A DNA stretch of 57,529 nt from contig DASYIY010000020.1 of the NCBI GenBank assembly GCA_035997045.1, forward strand, positions 1-57,529, in the 5' to 3' direction. Made by a program: the position numbers and the translations under genes. The number at the start of each line of letters is the position of its first letter. The stretch's first letter is position 1. The stretch is from VRUE01 sp035997045 (GTDB lineage Bacteria > Actinomycetota > Thermoleophilia > Solirubrobacterales > 70-9). Positions 32,954 through 44,418 of the stretch are shown here, piece by piece. The notes under the pieces were generated by a model that was not told where the DNA came from, ran no database searches, and saw only the letters and a list, made by a program, of their open reading frames with translations.

Positions 32954-33012
32954 GCGCTTATGTTCGACCCGTACCGCAGCGACCCTCCCGCCATCGCCTA
33001 GGCTGGATCGCG

Positions 33013-33930
33013 ATGAACGTCCTGATCGCCGCGGACATGGAGGGCATCGCCGGCATCGACGACTACGGCGATTGCCTCCCTTCCCATCCCGGCGCCTACG
33101 CTCGCGGCCGCACCCTGATGACCGACGAGGTGCTGGTCGCGATCGGGGCGCTGCGCAGCGCCGGTGCCGAGCGCATCTCGGTCGGCGACTGGCACATGGT
33201 CGGGACCAACATCGAACGCGATCGCATGCCGGCCGGCATCGAGGTGCGACCGATCGCCGATCTCGCCCTGATCGAGGCCGAGCCCTCACTGAGCAAGGCC
33301 CACGGAGGCCCGCTCGACGCGGTGGTCTTCATCGGTCACCACGCCGGCACGCCCAATCCGCGCGCGTTCTGCTCCCACACTTTCGTCTGGGACATGGAGG
33401 TGCTGCTCGACGGCGAGTCGCTCAACGAGGTACAGGTCTACGCACAGGGCTTGGCCGCCGAGGGGATCCCAGCGCTGGCCGTCGCCGGTGACCGCTGGAT
33501 GCTCGAGGAGCTCGGCGCGGGAGAGCTCGGCGAGGCACGCTTGGTGGCGACCAAGGAGGGTCAGGGACGGGCGGCCGCCCGCTCACGCGACGTGGCCTCG
33601 ACCCGCAGGGAGCTGGCCGAGGCGATTGGCGCCGCCTTCGCAGCGGCGCCCGAACCGCCGCCGTCCCGCCGCTATCCGGCAGAGCTGCAAATCGTTTTCG
33701 AGGGCGAGGAGCTTGCCCGCACGACCGTGTCCAAGCCGGCGGACCTGCTCACCGAGATCGCCACCGTCTTCCGCACCGGCCAGGTTTTGCGCGAGTACCG
33801 CCAGCTGGCGAAGCTGCTCCCCGCCGGACACGATTCGCGGCTGCGCGGCGCCCAGCGGCGCCTGGGCAGCCTCGTCGCCACGCCGGTGATGCGCTCGAAG
33901 GAGCGACGCTGGCTCGCTTCGAACCGGTAG
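33013..33930 (+). CDS. M55-family D-aminopeptidase (DppA-like)
   Basis: This 305-residue zinc peptidase is related to DppA. The metal ligands line up: Asp8 and Glu10 in ADMEGI, His61 in VGDWH, the His pair 109-110 in FIGHH and Glu139 in SLNEVQVYA. M55 enzymes release D-alanine from peptides such as wall-derived dipeptides and form self-compartmentalising rings. No dipeptide transporter is adjacent. The extra residues at the C-terminus (LRGAQRRLGSLVATPVMRSKERRW) are basic. The ATG is 59 bases from the divergent membrane protein start. Confidence 0.85.
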   Translation: MNVLIAADMEGIAGIDDYGDCLPSHPGAYARGRTLMTDEVLVAIGALRSAGAERISVGDWHMVGTNIERDRMPAGIEVRPIADLALIEAEPSLSKAHGGPLDAVVFIGHHAGTPNPRAFCSHTFVWDMEVLLDGESLNEVQVYAQGLAAEGIPALAVAGDRWMLEELGAGELGEARLVATKEGQGRAAARSRDVASTRRELAEAIGAAFAAAPEPPPSRRYPAELQIVFEGEELARTTVSKPADLLTEIATVFRTGQVLREYRQLAKLLPAGHDSRLRGAQRRLGSLVATPVMRSKERRWLASNR

Positions 33931-33945
33931 CGCGGAGACGCCGCC

Positions 33946-35016
33946 CTAGGCAAGCGTCAGAACGTGAGCCCTCTTGGGCTCGACCCGGCCCTCGAGCACG
34001 TCGAGGTAGGCACTCTTAACCGCCTCGAAGCCGTCGCCCTCGATCGGCTCGAGCCAGCCCCCCGTCCACTCGCAGAACGGGTGCCAGGCATCCGCGACGC
34101 GCTGCTCGAGGCCGGCGCGGCCCCAATCCTGCGAGCGCTTGACGACCCGGTCGGGGGCGAAGAAGAAGGTCGGCGCCGGCCCGGGCAGGTCGCCGCCGCC
34201 GGATCCGAGCTCCTCCCAGTGGGTGACGCCCACGGTCATGCTGTGCAGAAGATCGTCGCCGTAATGGGAGTGGACCGCGTGGCGCACCGCGCCGTCGCCG
34301 GCGATATCGACATAGGTAGACGGCCTCCGCTCGAGCGAGTCGATCGCCTCGTAGGTGACGGTACTGCCGTAGATCCCAAGGCCATCGACAAACTCGGCGC
34401 TGCGCGGCGAAGTGAGCCCGACCAGTTCGACTCCCTCGCGCTGCCCCAGCAAGAAGGCGGCGGCGATCGCCGTCTTGCTCGAGGCGCTGGAGATCACGAC
34501 CGGCCCACGGGTCGTAAGGCCCTCGTCGTCGAGCTGGTCGTCGATCAGGAACGAGGTGAAGAAGAGCGGCCGCAGCAGCATCTGGATCGCCTCGGTGTCG
34601 GCCCGGTAGAAGGCGTCGGACCCCGTTGCCAGATAGCGGTGGTAAGCCGAGGGCAACGCCGCCCGGTGCGGCGAGCCGTCGACGAACCCGCTCGCATCGG
34701 CGTCGACGGGGGTGACTAGGAGATGCGACGAGGGCGGCAGGTACCCATATATGCGCGTGCCGGGCTCGACCCCATCGGCCTCGCTGCGCTCCACCTCGGC
34801 GAACCCCCACATCGGCACCCGGCCCCAGCCCTGCTCGGCGGGGAAGAAGTCCCAGTAAGACATCGCCTCGCCCATCACCGCATAGGTGACGTTGTTCGCG
34901 GTCAGCCCGAAGGTCGCGACCCGAAGCAGCACCTGTCCGGACTCGAGCTCGGGCGGACCGGCCTCGGCGATCCGGCACTGGCGGAGATCGTCGCGCTTGA
35001 CCAGGAAGTCGGTCAT
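33946..35016 (-). CDS. DUF2855-family protein
   Basis: This 356-residue protein resembles the DUF2855 family, a distant relative of medium-chain reductases. FGLTANNVTYAVMGEAMSYWDFFPA and VPMWGFAEVERSE form the N-terminal GroES-like part. VVISSASSKTAIAAAFLL marks a degenerate Rossmann region. The catalytic zinc residues of alcohol dehydrogenases are missing. An oxidoreductase role on an unknown substrate is plausible. The ATG overlaps the stop of the upstream VOC gene, so they form a two-gene unit. Confidence 0.78.
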   Translation of the reverse strand: MTDFLVKRDDLRQCRIAEAGPPELESGQVLLRVATFGLTANNVTYAVMGEAMSYWDFFPAEQGWGRVPMWGFAEVERSEADGVEPGTRIYGYLPPSSHLLVTPVDADASGFVDGSPHRAALPSAYHRYLATGSDAFYRADTEAIQMLLRPLFFTSFLIDDQLDDEGLTTRGPVVISSASSKTAIAAAFLLGQREGVELVGLTSPRSAEFVDGLGIYGSTVTYEAIDSLERRPSTYVDIAGDGAVRHAVHSHYGDDLLHSMTVGVTHWEELGSGGGDLPGPAPTFFFAPDRVVKRSQDWGRAGLEQRVADAWHPFCEWTGGWLEPIEGDGFEAVKSAYLDVLEGRVEPKRAHVLTLA

Positions 35017-35381
35017 CGGGACTCCTCACGGGGCGCGTAACGGCGATGGAGCATCAGGTCGTTGCCGTCGGGGTCGGAGAAGAACGCCATGTGGCAGACC
35101 CCGGTATCGAAGGTCGCGCCGTTGAACTCGACCCCCTTCGCCTCCTGCTCCGCCCGCGCCACGGCGACGTCGTCGACGTGAAGGGCAGGATGCGCGTTCT
35201 TCTGCGGCGCGAACTCGATCCCCATCTTGGCCGGCTCCCAGATGCCGAAGCAGGTCTTCCCCGCCCAAAACTCGAACCGCCCACGCTCGTCCGGCCGCAA
35301 CCCCAGCGTCTCGACGTAGAAGCGCCGCGAGCGCTCGGCGTCGGTCGAGGGGATGCCGATGAAGTCGGTGCTGGTGATCAC
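35013..35381 (-). CDS. VOC-family protein
   Basis: This 122-residue protein has the paired beta-alpha-beta-beta-beta pattern of VOC proteins (STDFIGIPSTDAERSRRFYVETLGLRP at the start, CHMAFFSDPDGNDLMLHRRYAP at the end). The end His and the absence of a clear first metal ligand differ from glyoxalase I, so it may be a binding protein or a dioxygenase-like member. It is translationally coupled to the DUF2855 gene. Confidence 0.8.
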   Translation of the reverse strand: MITSTDFIGIPSTDAERSRRFYVETLGLRPDERGRFEFWAGKTCFGIWEPAKMGIEFAPQKNAHPALHVDDVAVARAEQEAKGVEFNGATFDTGVCHMAFFSDPDGNDLMLHRRYAPREESR

Positions 35382-35453
35382 GGTTCCTCCAATGTCGATC
35401 CGAAGGGGCAGGCCCGAGCCTCGACCATACCCCTCCGAGACCGCTCCGGCGCA

Positions 35454-36227
35454 CTATCTCATCGGCGTACAGGGCAGAGCATGGGTGATCTTCAACCTGG
35501 AGCCATCGGCGAAGAGGATCTTCCCTTCGGCGTAGTAATGCCCGGTCGGACACCTGGCAGTCAGATAGCTCTCTTTTTTGCCCTTGTATGTGAATTTGCG
35601 GTCGATGGTGAGCCTGAACCGAGTGACCGAACCGAAACCCCCGGCAATCCGTGGAATCCGCGCAACCGCGTGGATCCCGTAGTGGCCCCGATGAATTCGA
35701 GTGAGCTCGACCGGGACGACAACCGCAGTCGGAGCCGGGACCGCAACATAGGTGTGGATCAGAAGACGCGTGGTACCGCCGTGGATACCGCCGTTGAAGA
35801 GGACGATCGGGCCTTTGGCGGTGAACGGTGTCTGTTCAGGAAATGCGACCTCGACCTCGCCTTCCCCGGTGCCGACGATCGCCTCGGAGCAGGCCTTCTC
35901 GGCATCCGCGGTGGAGCGCGCCGTCAGCTGGCCCTCCCTGCAGGTCGGAAGCCCTTTGGCGTCGATCTGGATGGTCTTGTCGAAGTCGGCGACAACGCTC
36001 GTGATCGCCGGGGGATGACTACCGTCAATGGTCCCGTACCGTCCGTTGAGGTTTGCTGAGATCGGCACGTTTTCGTGCCTTGGAAGCTTCATCGGCGAGA
36101 TCCCGCCGTTGTCTCTAAAGAAGAGGTTCCCTACACGGACCACCTCCGGCCTGGCCAAAGCGCTCGCGACGACGATCAGCGCGAGCCCGGCTCCGACCGC
36201 CACGGCGTAAATCAGGTGCTTCCTCAT
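35454..36227 (-). CDS. secreted protein of unknown function
   Basis: This 257-residue protein has a signal peptide (about 1-26) and a beta-rich mature part. Recognisable elements are VRVGNLFFRDNGGISPMKLPRHENVP, GEGEVEVAFPEQTPF and CPTGHYYAEGKILFADGSRLKITHALPC. Proteins of this pattern recur in Solirubrobacterales and have no known role. Four cysteines (two pairs) suggest disulfides outside the cell. It is transcribed alone. Confidence 0.75.
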   Translation of the reverse strand: MRKHLIYAVAVGAGLALIVVASALARPEVVRVGNLFFRDNGGISPMKLPRHENVPISANLNGRYGTIDGSHPPAITSVVADFDKTIQIDAKGLPTCREGQLTARSTADAEKACSEAIVGTGEGEVEVAFPEQTPFTAKGPIVLFNGGIHGGTTRLLIHTYVAVPAPTAVVVPVELTRIHRGHYGIHAVARIPRIAGGFGSVTRFRLTIDRKFTYKGKKESYLTARCPTGHYYAEGKILFADGSRLKITHALPCTPMR

Positions 36228-36387
36228 GCCCTACTCCCTGCCTCGTGAGATGGGATCGAGCCGATTTTCTCCCGCTACACGAAGCCGCGCCTCCCCAATA
36301 TGGGGCCTTGCTCACCCGCGGTTCAGCAACCTGGGAAAGACGCATGAGGATTGACGATGCCGCGGATCCAGTGACGATGCGGACAAA

Positions 36388-37620
36388 TCAATCATCGAGG
36401 CGCAGTGCGGTCTCCAACTCGGTCGCGAAGTCCTTGAGGGGGCGGCCGAAGAGGTCCTCGATGGCGCGAATGCGATTTGCGACCGTCCGGCGATCGACGC
36501 CAAGCGCGGCGGCGGTCGAGGAGATGTTCCGCTCGGTAGCGAAGTAGGCGCGCAAGGTCTCCCGCCCCACCTTGCCACCGTCGCGCGCCCTTTCAAGCGG
36601 CTCCAGGTAGAGCTGGTGCAGGGAGGTGGCGACGAGATCGTCGCGGAGGATCGATGCCAGCAGGGCGACGTCGGCGTAGCGGAGTACGGCCTGCCCTCTG
36701 CGCTCGGCGATCGGCAGCGCCGCCTTGGCCTGACGGTGGCTCAGCCGCCAGCCCGAGAGTCCCTCACCGGACTCGCCAACGGTCACGAAGACTCGATCCA
36801 GGGAGATTTCGCCAAGCGCTTGCAGCGCCTGGCCAGCGGCGAGCGGCTGCCTACCGCCGAGCCAACAGGCCCAAATCGGCTCCTCCTCACGGCCGACGAC
36901 GAGCAGGCGACGGTCGAGCCTCGCCGCCAGCAGGCGCATCGCCTCCGGCGCCCCCTCTCCCTTGGCCATCAGCGCAAGGTGATGGCCGCCAAGCTCATAT
37001 CCGAGCTCGGAGTGATCGACCAACTCGCCGGCGAGCAGGTTCTTGACGCACTCGCGGCGCCGCTCCGCGGAGCTGCTCGGCCAGCTCTTGGCCTCGCGGA
37101 CGTGCTCTTCGCTCACCGCGTCGAGCAGGCGGTCGAAGAGCGTCGCCTGCCTGCGCAACAGGCGACGAAGGGCAGAACCCGAAATGTCAGCCCGCTCCGC
37201 CTCTTCGACGATGAAGTCGCCGAGGAGGGCATTGCCGGCGAAATAGCGACGCAGCACAGTGTCGAGGGCGACGCCGGCGCGGGCGGCCAGGCGAGCCTCT
37301 GCGAGCAGGGCCGGTGGAACGCCGGGGGCACGACGCTCGCCAAGCTCGATGACGACGAGGGCGTAGTCGATGGCCACGGTAAGGGCGCCGTTGAGGCTAT
37401 GCAGGTAGGTGGGGTCGGCGACCCCGTGAGGATCCGAGATGGCGTAGACGCGGGTGGCAATAGTCGCTTCCAGCTCGGGGAGTCGCCCGCGCAGGCGGGA
37501 AACAAGCGCGGAACAGGCCTCGTCGAGAGAACGTATGGACGCCGACGCTCCGCGGGACCGCCCCGCGGCGCCGGCGAAGCGCGAGCCACCGGCAAGTGGG
37601 TGCAAACCACGCTCTGTCAT
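36388..37620 (-). CDS. PucR/CdaR-type transcriptional regulator
   Basis: This 410-residue regulator has a helical N-terminal domain (about 30-200) found in many actinobacterial PucR-like proteins and a central GGDEF-like CdaR region. The C-terminal helix-turn-helix is ETLRAYFATERNISSTAAALGVDRRTVANRIRAIEDLFGRPL. Such proteins usually activate nearby catabolic genes. Its ATG overlaps the stop of the P450 gene by four bases, so it is made from the same mRNA as the P450 and may regulate it. Confidence 0.85.
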   Translation of the reverse strand: MTERGLHPLAGGSRFAGAAGRSRGASASIRSLDEACSALVSRLRGRLPELEATIATRVYAISDPHGVADPTYLHSLNGALTVAIDYALVVIELGERRAPGVPPALLAEARLAARAGVALDTVLRRYFAGNALLGDFIVEEAERADISGSALRRLLRRQATLFDRLLDAVSEEHVREAKSWPSSSAERRRECVKNLLAGELVDHSELGYELGGHHLALMAKGEGAPEAMRLLAARLDRRLLVVGREEEPIWACWLGGRQPLAAGQALQALGEISLDRVFVTVGESGEGLSGWRLSHRQAKAALPIAERRGQAVLRYADVALLASILRDDLVATSLHQLYLEPLERARDGGKVGRETLRAYFATERNISSTAAALGVDRRTVANRIRAIEDLFGRPLKDFATELETALRLDD

Positions 37621-38978
37621 GCACTCACCTTAGCGGCAGAGATTTTGGACCTAGCGAAAGCGATTTGGACCGGGGTGCCGTGGCGGGGGACCAAGGTGAT
37701 GCCGCGCATGACCACGGGTTCGCGGTCGGGCCGCACGGGTTTGAGGTCGACCCGCGAGACGACGGTGCGGATCACCTCGGCCATCTCAGCCTGGGCCAGG
37801 GCCGCGCCGATGCAGCGGCGGATGCCACCGCCGAACGGCAGCCACGAGTACGAGGTCGCCTCTTCCTCGATGAAGCGCTCGGGACGGAACTCGTGCGGTC
37901 GCGGGTAGAGATCCTCACGAAGCTGGACGACAGCGATCGCGGGGTAGACGCGGATGCCGGCAGGCAGGTCCCAGCCGCAGATCGTGCGCGGCTTGGTCAG
38001 CGTGCGCTCGTTGGCGTCGATCACCGGCCGCAGCCGCAGCGACTCGGTGACGACGGCATCCAGGTAGGTGTCGTCCTCGCCGTCCAGCTCGTCGCGGAGC
38101 CGCGAGAGCACGCGAGGCTCGCGCATCAGCAGGTCGAAGGCAAAAGCGAGGCCGGTTGCGGTCGTCTCGTGACCGGCGAGCAGCATCGTCATCAGCTCGT
38201 CGCGTAGCTCGACGTCGGTCATCGCCCCGCCGTCCTCGTCGCGGGCGCGCAGCAGGAGCGAGAGAACGTCGGTGCGATCCTCGAGATCGCTCTCCCGGCG
38301 GCGATGACCGATCTCCTCGTAGATCAGCGCGTCGGCTGCCTTCAGCCGTCGCTGAAACTGACCCCACGGACTGAAGCGCCCGAGATCGCGGCGCAGGGCG
38401 TTCGGCATCACGAAGATCGCCTGCATCTCGATCAGGGAGACCAGGGCGGCGCGGAGGCGCTCGATCCGCTTGCGCTCGGTAACGCCGAAGACGGCGCGGA
38501 CGATCACCTCGAAGGTCAGCGCCCGCATCCGCTCGCGCATGACGAAGCGCTCGCCCTCTCTCCAGCCGTCCACCTCGGCCTCGGCGACCTCGCGGATCAC
38601 GGTGCGGAAGTTCTGGATCGCCGATCCTTGAAAGGGAGGCAACAGCAGCTTGCGCTGGCGCAGGTGCTCGCGCCCGTCGAGGATCAGGACCGACTTGTCG
38701 CCGAGGACCGGCGAGAGCGGCGCGTTGGCCTCGCCGGCGTGGAGGTCGGACTGATCTCCGGTCAGCATCGCCCGGATCGCGTCGGGATCGGAGACGTAAA
38801 CGCCGACGCCGAAGACGGGGAGCCGGACGGTGTAGGCGTCGCCGTAGCGCTCGCGCCAGCCGACCAGCGACTCCAGCGGGCGCTGGACCAGGCGGGCCAT
38901 GTTGACCGCCGCCGGAGCGCGGGGGCCCGGTGGCAGCGGTCCGTATGCACGGCGGCCTTTCATCGCACCCTGCACCAT
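37617..38978 (-). CDS. cytochrome P450
   Basis: This 453-residue P450 has all hallmarks. The I-helix oxygen-binding motif is AGHETT (268-273), the ExxR is Glu312-Arg315 and the heme loop is PFGGGIRRCIG with Cys389. The opening PLPPGPRAP hinge is also typical. There is no membrane anchor, so it is soluble and needs a ferredoxin partner from elsewhere. The CYP110/CYP102-like length fits a fatty-acid or terpenoid hydroxylase, but this is a guess. The gene begins 26 bases after the restriction endonuclease stop on the same strand. Confidence 0.92.
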   Translation of the reverse strand: MVQGAMKGRRAYGPLPPGPRAPAAVNMARLVQRPLESLVGWRERYGDAYTVRLPVFGVGVYVSDPDAIRAMLTGDQSDLHAGEANAPLSPVLGDKSVLILDGREHLRQRKLLLPPFQGSAIQNFRTVIREVAEAEVDGWREGERFVMRERMRALTFEVIVRAVFGVTERKRIERLRAALVSLIEMQAIFVMPNALRRDLGRFSPWGQFQRRLKAADALIYEEIGHRRRESDLEDRTDVLSLLLRARDEDGGAMTDVELRDELMTMLLAGHETTATGLAFAFDLLMREPRVLSRLRDELDGEDDTYLDAVVTESLRLRPVIDANERTLTKPRTICGWDLPAGIRVYPAIAVVQLREDLYPRPHEFRPERFIEEEATSYSWLPFGGGIRRCIGAALAQAEMAEVIRTVVSRVDLKPVRPDREPVVMRGITLVPRHGTPVQIAFARSKISAAKVSA

Positions 38979-39004
38979 CCCATACTCAAGAATTCACTGA
39001 CAAC

Positions 39005-39922
39005 CTAAATGAACGACCCACGTTCCAGCACCGAGGATGGGTCATACCAAACTGCGTCAATGAAAGACTGCATCTCCTGAACGAAGCGCCAGATGACATC
39101 GGCGCGAATAGGGTTTTCCCGATGGTATTTCTCTACCTCTTCCGCGTTGCCCCTCTGCTGCGGACCTAGACGGCGAGAGGGGCGGAGGAGAAACACATTG
39201 TCGATATCGGTCAGTCGAACATCCTCGGGGGTCATGTCCAGGAACTCCGCAACTAGAAAGTACTTGGCCATGGGACAGCCCTGCTTTAGGCGCGTCGCCG
39301 TTCCAGATGCCTCTTGGAACATAGTCTTGTCGAGATTGACCTTGCACTCGGCCGCGAGAACCGCAAGCACAAAGCTCCCCCGAGTGGCACCACTAAGGTC
39401 TGGCGAAGTACCGATGGCATAGTGAAGTCGTGCTCCAAGCGTAAAGTCTTGGTCCTTGGTCTTAACCACAACCTCCGGCTTGTCCAAAAGGCCGCTAAGC
39501 GAGCCCGCCCTGAAGCTCATTGACATAAAGGCCTGGTTTGGCCCAACGGCAAGTTCGTCAAGACGGTTGAAGCCAGGCAGGGTCGCAGGGTGCACCAGGT
39601 GGATGAGGAACTCCTCGATGATCGAGTTGTCGAGCTTCAGCTGCCCCTTTTGCCTTTTTAGCCAAGGCGAGCCGCGCTTCGCAACACAGTCCACTTCTAC
39701 GAAGAACTTGTAGTCATTCAGTAGCTCAGCCTGCCGTCGCACTCTGGCTTCGGGACTCTCGTCGGGAATCGTTGCGACCAGGTCCGCGACCCACCGACCG
39801 TAGGCTTCTTGGATCTCACCCAATAGATCTTTGTCTTGTTGTATTGCCTTTCGATTCGCAATCGCAGCCGCGATCTTGTTGCCATGAGGCGTCCCGTATT
39901 TGCGCGGGATCGGCGCGGTCAC
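39005..39922 (-). CDS. type II restriction endonuclease (Bpu10I-like)
   Basis: This 305-residue protein resembles the Bpu10I-type restriction endonuclease family by its opening KYGTPHGNKIAAA and the segments ELLNDYKFFVEVD and VGPNQAFMSMSF. A PD-(D/E)xK core can be traced: Asp near 157-159 (KTKDQDFTLG) and Glu192-x-Lys194 (AAECKVNLDKTMFQE). It would cut unmodified DNA at a specific site. It starts within the last codons of the adjacent methyltransferase gene (four-base overlap). Base composition appears less GC-rich than in the neighbours. The endonuclease role is well supported by context; the exact family is less certain. Confidence 0.75.
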   Translation of the reverse strand: MTAPIPRKYGTPHGNKIAAAIANRKAIQQDKDLLGEIQEAYGRWVADLVATIPDESPEARVRRQAELLNDYKFFVEVDCVAKRGSPWLKRQKGQLKLDNSIIEEFLIHLVHPATLPGFNRLDELAVGPNQAFMSMSFRAGSLSGLLDKPEVVVKTKDQDFTLGARLHYAIGTSPDLSGATRGSFVLAVLAAECKVNLDKTMFQEASGTATRLKQGCPMAKYFLVAEFLDMTPEDVRLTDIDNVFLLRPSRRLGPQQRGNAEEVEKYHRENPIRADVIWRFVQEMQSFIDAVWYDPSSVLERGSFI

Positions 39923-41169
39923 CCGGCCGCCCCTGCCAATGGCGAAGGGTCAATCTCGGCAGCCGCACCTATCGCGGCCTCTATCTCAACGTGCCCTCCG
40001 GCTCTGGCCGAAGCTTCGGCCAGAGCCTCCAGGCCATGGCTTCGGCCTATCTGCTCGATCGCCGGTTGCTCGGATTTGGAAGGGGATGAGTTGGACAGCA
40101 CGAGTATGTCCTCATAGATGACATCGCCATAGCGGTTGACGAACTGTCGCTCGGCACGCGAGCGAGAGGCAAAACAACCAAGGTCCCGAGCGATGCGGGC
40201 AATCAGATCGCTATTGAAGAACGAGATGCCTCGAACTCGAGATTCACGGCCAACGACCAGGATGGCTGTGCCCCCAGCGTTCATGATCCGACTCATCTCA
40301 GCAAGGGCAAGGGCCATGTCGAGCGAGTATTGAACGACGGTGCGGAAGCGGTTACCGCGGTTCTGGCGGTTTGAGCCGATCTCGGATCGAGCCGCACGAA
40401 GAACTGGCCAGGCAAAACCATCGGTCAGAGGCCGGCCATATTGGTGGTAGTTAAAGACATTTATGTAGGGAGGCGAGGTGAGGATGGCGCTCACGGATTC
40501 GTCTCCAAGACCGGTAGCTCGCGCATCTCCTACGAACGCCTGAATATCGACCTGGTCCTCTGGCAAGTCACCCACCAGCTCGGCGACGCGGGCAAGTGCC
40601 GCCTCTTCCGAGTTCATTTTGTCGGCCAAAATCGCGAGGGCGTGAGCAATTCCGATCGGCTCCTGGGATAGGCGCTCGGTTGAGTTGTCTCCAAAGGCCA
40701 TCTCTTTGGCCGCCTGCACGACATCGAGGCGCTCGGCCTTTGGCAGTGAGGCAAGGCAGGCACACCTAGAGAGGGCAACCGCTGCTGGGTTGACGTCTAT
40801 ACCCCAGGCAGCATGGCCTCGGCGAGCCGCCTCCAAGAGGACGGTACCGCTCCCTAGGAAGGGATCCAGAATGAGATCCACCTCACCGACCAGCGCATCC
40901 AAAAGCCGGGCAACCGTGAGCGGAGAGAACTGACCCCGCCACGGCAAGGCGCTGACTCGATCGCGATCGCCAAGGCTTAGATCGACATCGCAAAGCTCAA
41001 CACACATCGGCAGCGACTCGAGCTCAGCCGACCCAGTCAGCCCCGGGACGCCTTGAAGAATCGCCAAGTCGGCCGACGCGCTGGTCACGCGGGGAACGTA
41101 GAAGAATCGACGGACGCCTTGGGAGCCCGGAGCGCCTTGCCTCTCGACAGCGAGGGCGCCCATCCGCAC
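39919..41169 (-). CDS. DNA methyltransferase of the R-M system
   Basis: This S-adenosylmethionine-dependent DNA methyltransferase is 416 residues or slightly shorter. The SAM-binding motif I is LDPFLGSGTVLLEAARRG (101-118) and the catalytic motif IV is TSPPY (231-235), as in N4-cytosine and some N6-adenine enzymes. The order (motif I before IV, 120 residues apart) leaves a long intervening region. It protects the host from the overlapping endonuclease gene. The start may be GTG 41169 or ATG 41163; the ribosome binding site is poor in both cases. It begins 21 bases after uvrA-like gene ends. Confidence 0.85.
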   Translation of the reverse strand: MRMGALAVERQGAPGSQGVRRFFYVPRVTSASADLAILQGVPGLTGSAELESLPMCVELCDVDLSLGDRDRVSALPWRGQFSPLTVARLLDALVGEVDLILDPFLGSGTVLLEAARRGHAAWGIDVNPAAVALSRCACLASLPKAERLDVVQAAKEMAFGDNSTERLSQEPIGIAHALAILADKMNSEEAALARVAELVGDLPEDQVDIQAFVGDARATGLGDESVSAILTSPPYINVFNYHQYGRPLTDGFAWPVLRAARSEIGSNRQNRGNRFRTVVQYSLDMALALAEMSRIMNAGGTAILVVGRESRVRGISFFNSDLIARIARDLGCFASRSRAERQFVNRYGDVIYEDILVLSNSSPSKSEQPAIEQIGRSHGLEALAEASARAGGHVEIEAAIGAAAEIDPSPLAGAAG

Positions 41170-41190
41170 CCGGTCGACGGTCTCTCTCGG

Positions 41191-43532
<2,342 letters not shown>

Positions 43533-43533
<1 letters not shown>

Positions 43534-43937
43534 TACGCGGGCGGCTGGTCGATGCGGATCATGTTGCCGGACGGATCGCGCATGGCAAAGTCCCGCGTGC
43601 CCCAGGGCTGGTCGGTCGGCTCCTGCACGATCTCGGCGCCCGCGGCGCGCGCCTTCTCGAAGCTGGCGTCGAGGTCGTCGGCGTGGAAGTGGACGCCGTT
43701 GAGGGCGCCCTTGGCGATCAGGGCGGCGAGCGCGTCCTGGTCGGCGGGGCTGCCGTTCAGGTAGTTAGTGAGGACGATCGCGACGCCGGGCTGGGAGGCG
43801 GCGCCAACGGTGATCCAGCGGAAGTCGCCTTTGGCGACGTCGTTGCGCAGCTCGAGGCCGAGCGCGTCGCGGTAGAAGGCCAGCGCGAGGTCGGGGTCAT
43901 GGACTAGGACAAAGCATTGAGAGAGAGTGAGGTTCAT
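43533..43937 (-). CDS. VOC-family protein (bleomycin-resistance-like fold)
   Basis: This 134-residue VOC protein has LSQCFVLVHDPDLALAFYRDALGLELRNDV at the start and GVHFHADDLDASFEKARAAGAEIVQEPTDQPWGTRDFAMRDPSGNMIRI at the end, the layout of glyoxalase/bleomycin-binding proteins. It could bind or detoxify a small molecule. The start is ATG 43937; earlier in-frame codons overlap the AraC gene and are not conserved. It is coupled to the UvrA-like gene downstream and lies 10 bases after the AraC gene. Confidence 0.82.
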
Positions 43938-43947
43938 GCCCGCAAGG

Positions 43948-44388
43948 CTAGGGAGCCAGGGCCACGGGCGTTTCTCCAATCCTGCTCGGCTCGCGGCTCG
44001 GGCGGGTGAGGTCCCTGGCGATGCAGCCCGGCACGCTCGCCAGCGCACCGTGGTCGCGAGCCCGGTAGGCGGTCGGCGTCTCCCCCACCAGCTGCGCGAA
44101 GCGGGTGCTGAACGAGCCGAGCGACGTGCAGCCGACCGCCATGCAGACCTCGGTCACCGACATGTCGCCACGGCGCAGCAGCGCCTTAGCCCGCTCGATT
44201 CGCCGCGTCATCAGGTAGGCGTAGGGCGTCTCCCCATACGCGGCGCGGAACTGCCGCGAGAAGTGCGCGGTCGACATCAAGGCGGCGCGGGCAAGCACGG
44301 CAACCTCGAGCGGCCGCGCGTACTCGCGATCGATCAAATCGCGGGCGCGGCGCAGGTGCGCGAGGTTGGCCAGCTCCTCCGGCGTCAC
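43948..44388 (-). CDS. AraC-family transcriptional regulator
   Basis: This 146-residue protein is essentially the AraC DNA-binding domain. Two helix-turn-helix motifs are visible (LEVAVLARAALMSTAHFSRQFRAAYGETPYAYLM and MSVTEVCMAVGCTSLGSFSTRFAQLVGETPTAYR). There is no separate ligand domain; about 30 Pro/Arg/Ser-rich residues form the C-terminus. It probably regulates its own operon with the VOC and UvrA-like genes. The start is GTG 44388. Confidence 0.87.
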   Translation of the reverse strand: MTPEELANLAHLRRARDLIDREYARPLEVAVLARAALMSTAHFSRQFRAAYGETPYAYLMTRRIERAKALLRRGDMSVTEVCMAVGCTSLGSFSTRFAQLVGETPTAYRARDHGALASVPGCIARDLTRPSREPSRIGETPVALAP

Positions 44389-44418
44389 GATGCCAGTGTA
44401 AGAGGATGCGAAGGAGCT

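Noticed and set aside
36293..36305. CCCCAATATGGGG, a possible short hairpin after the PucR gene's 3' end.
   Set aside because: Only four GC pairs with a five-base loop; too weak to call a terminator.
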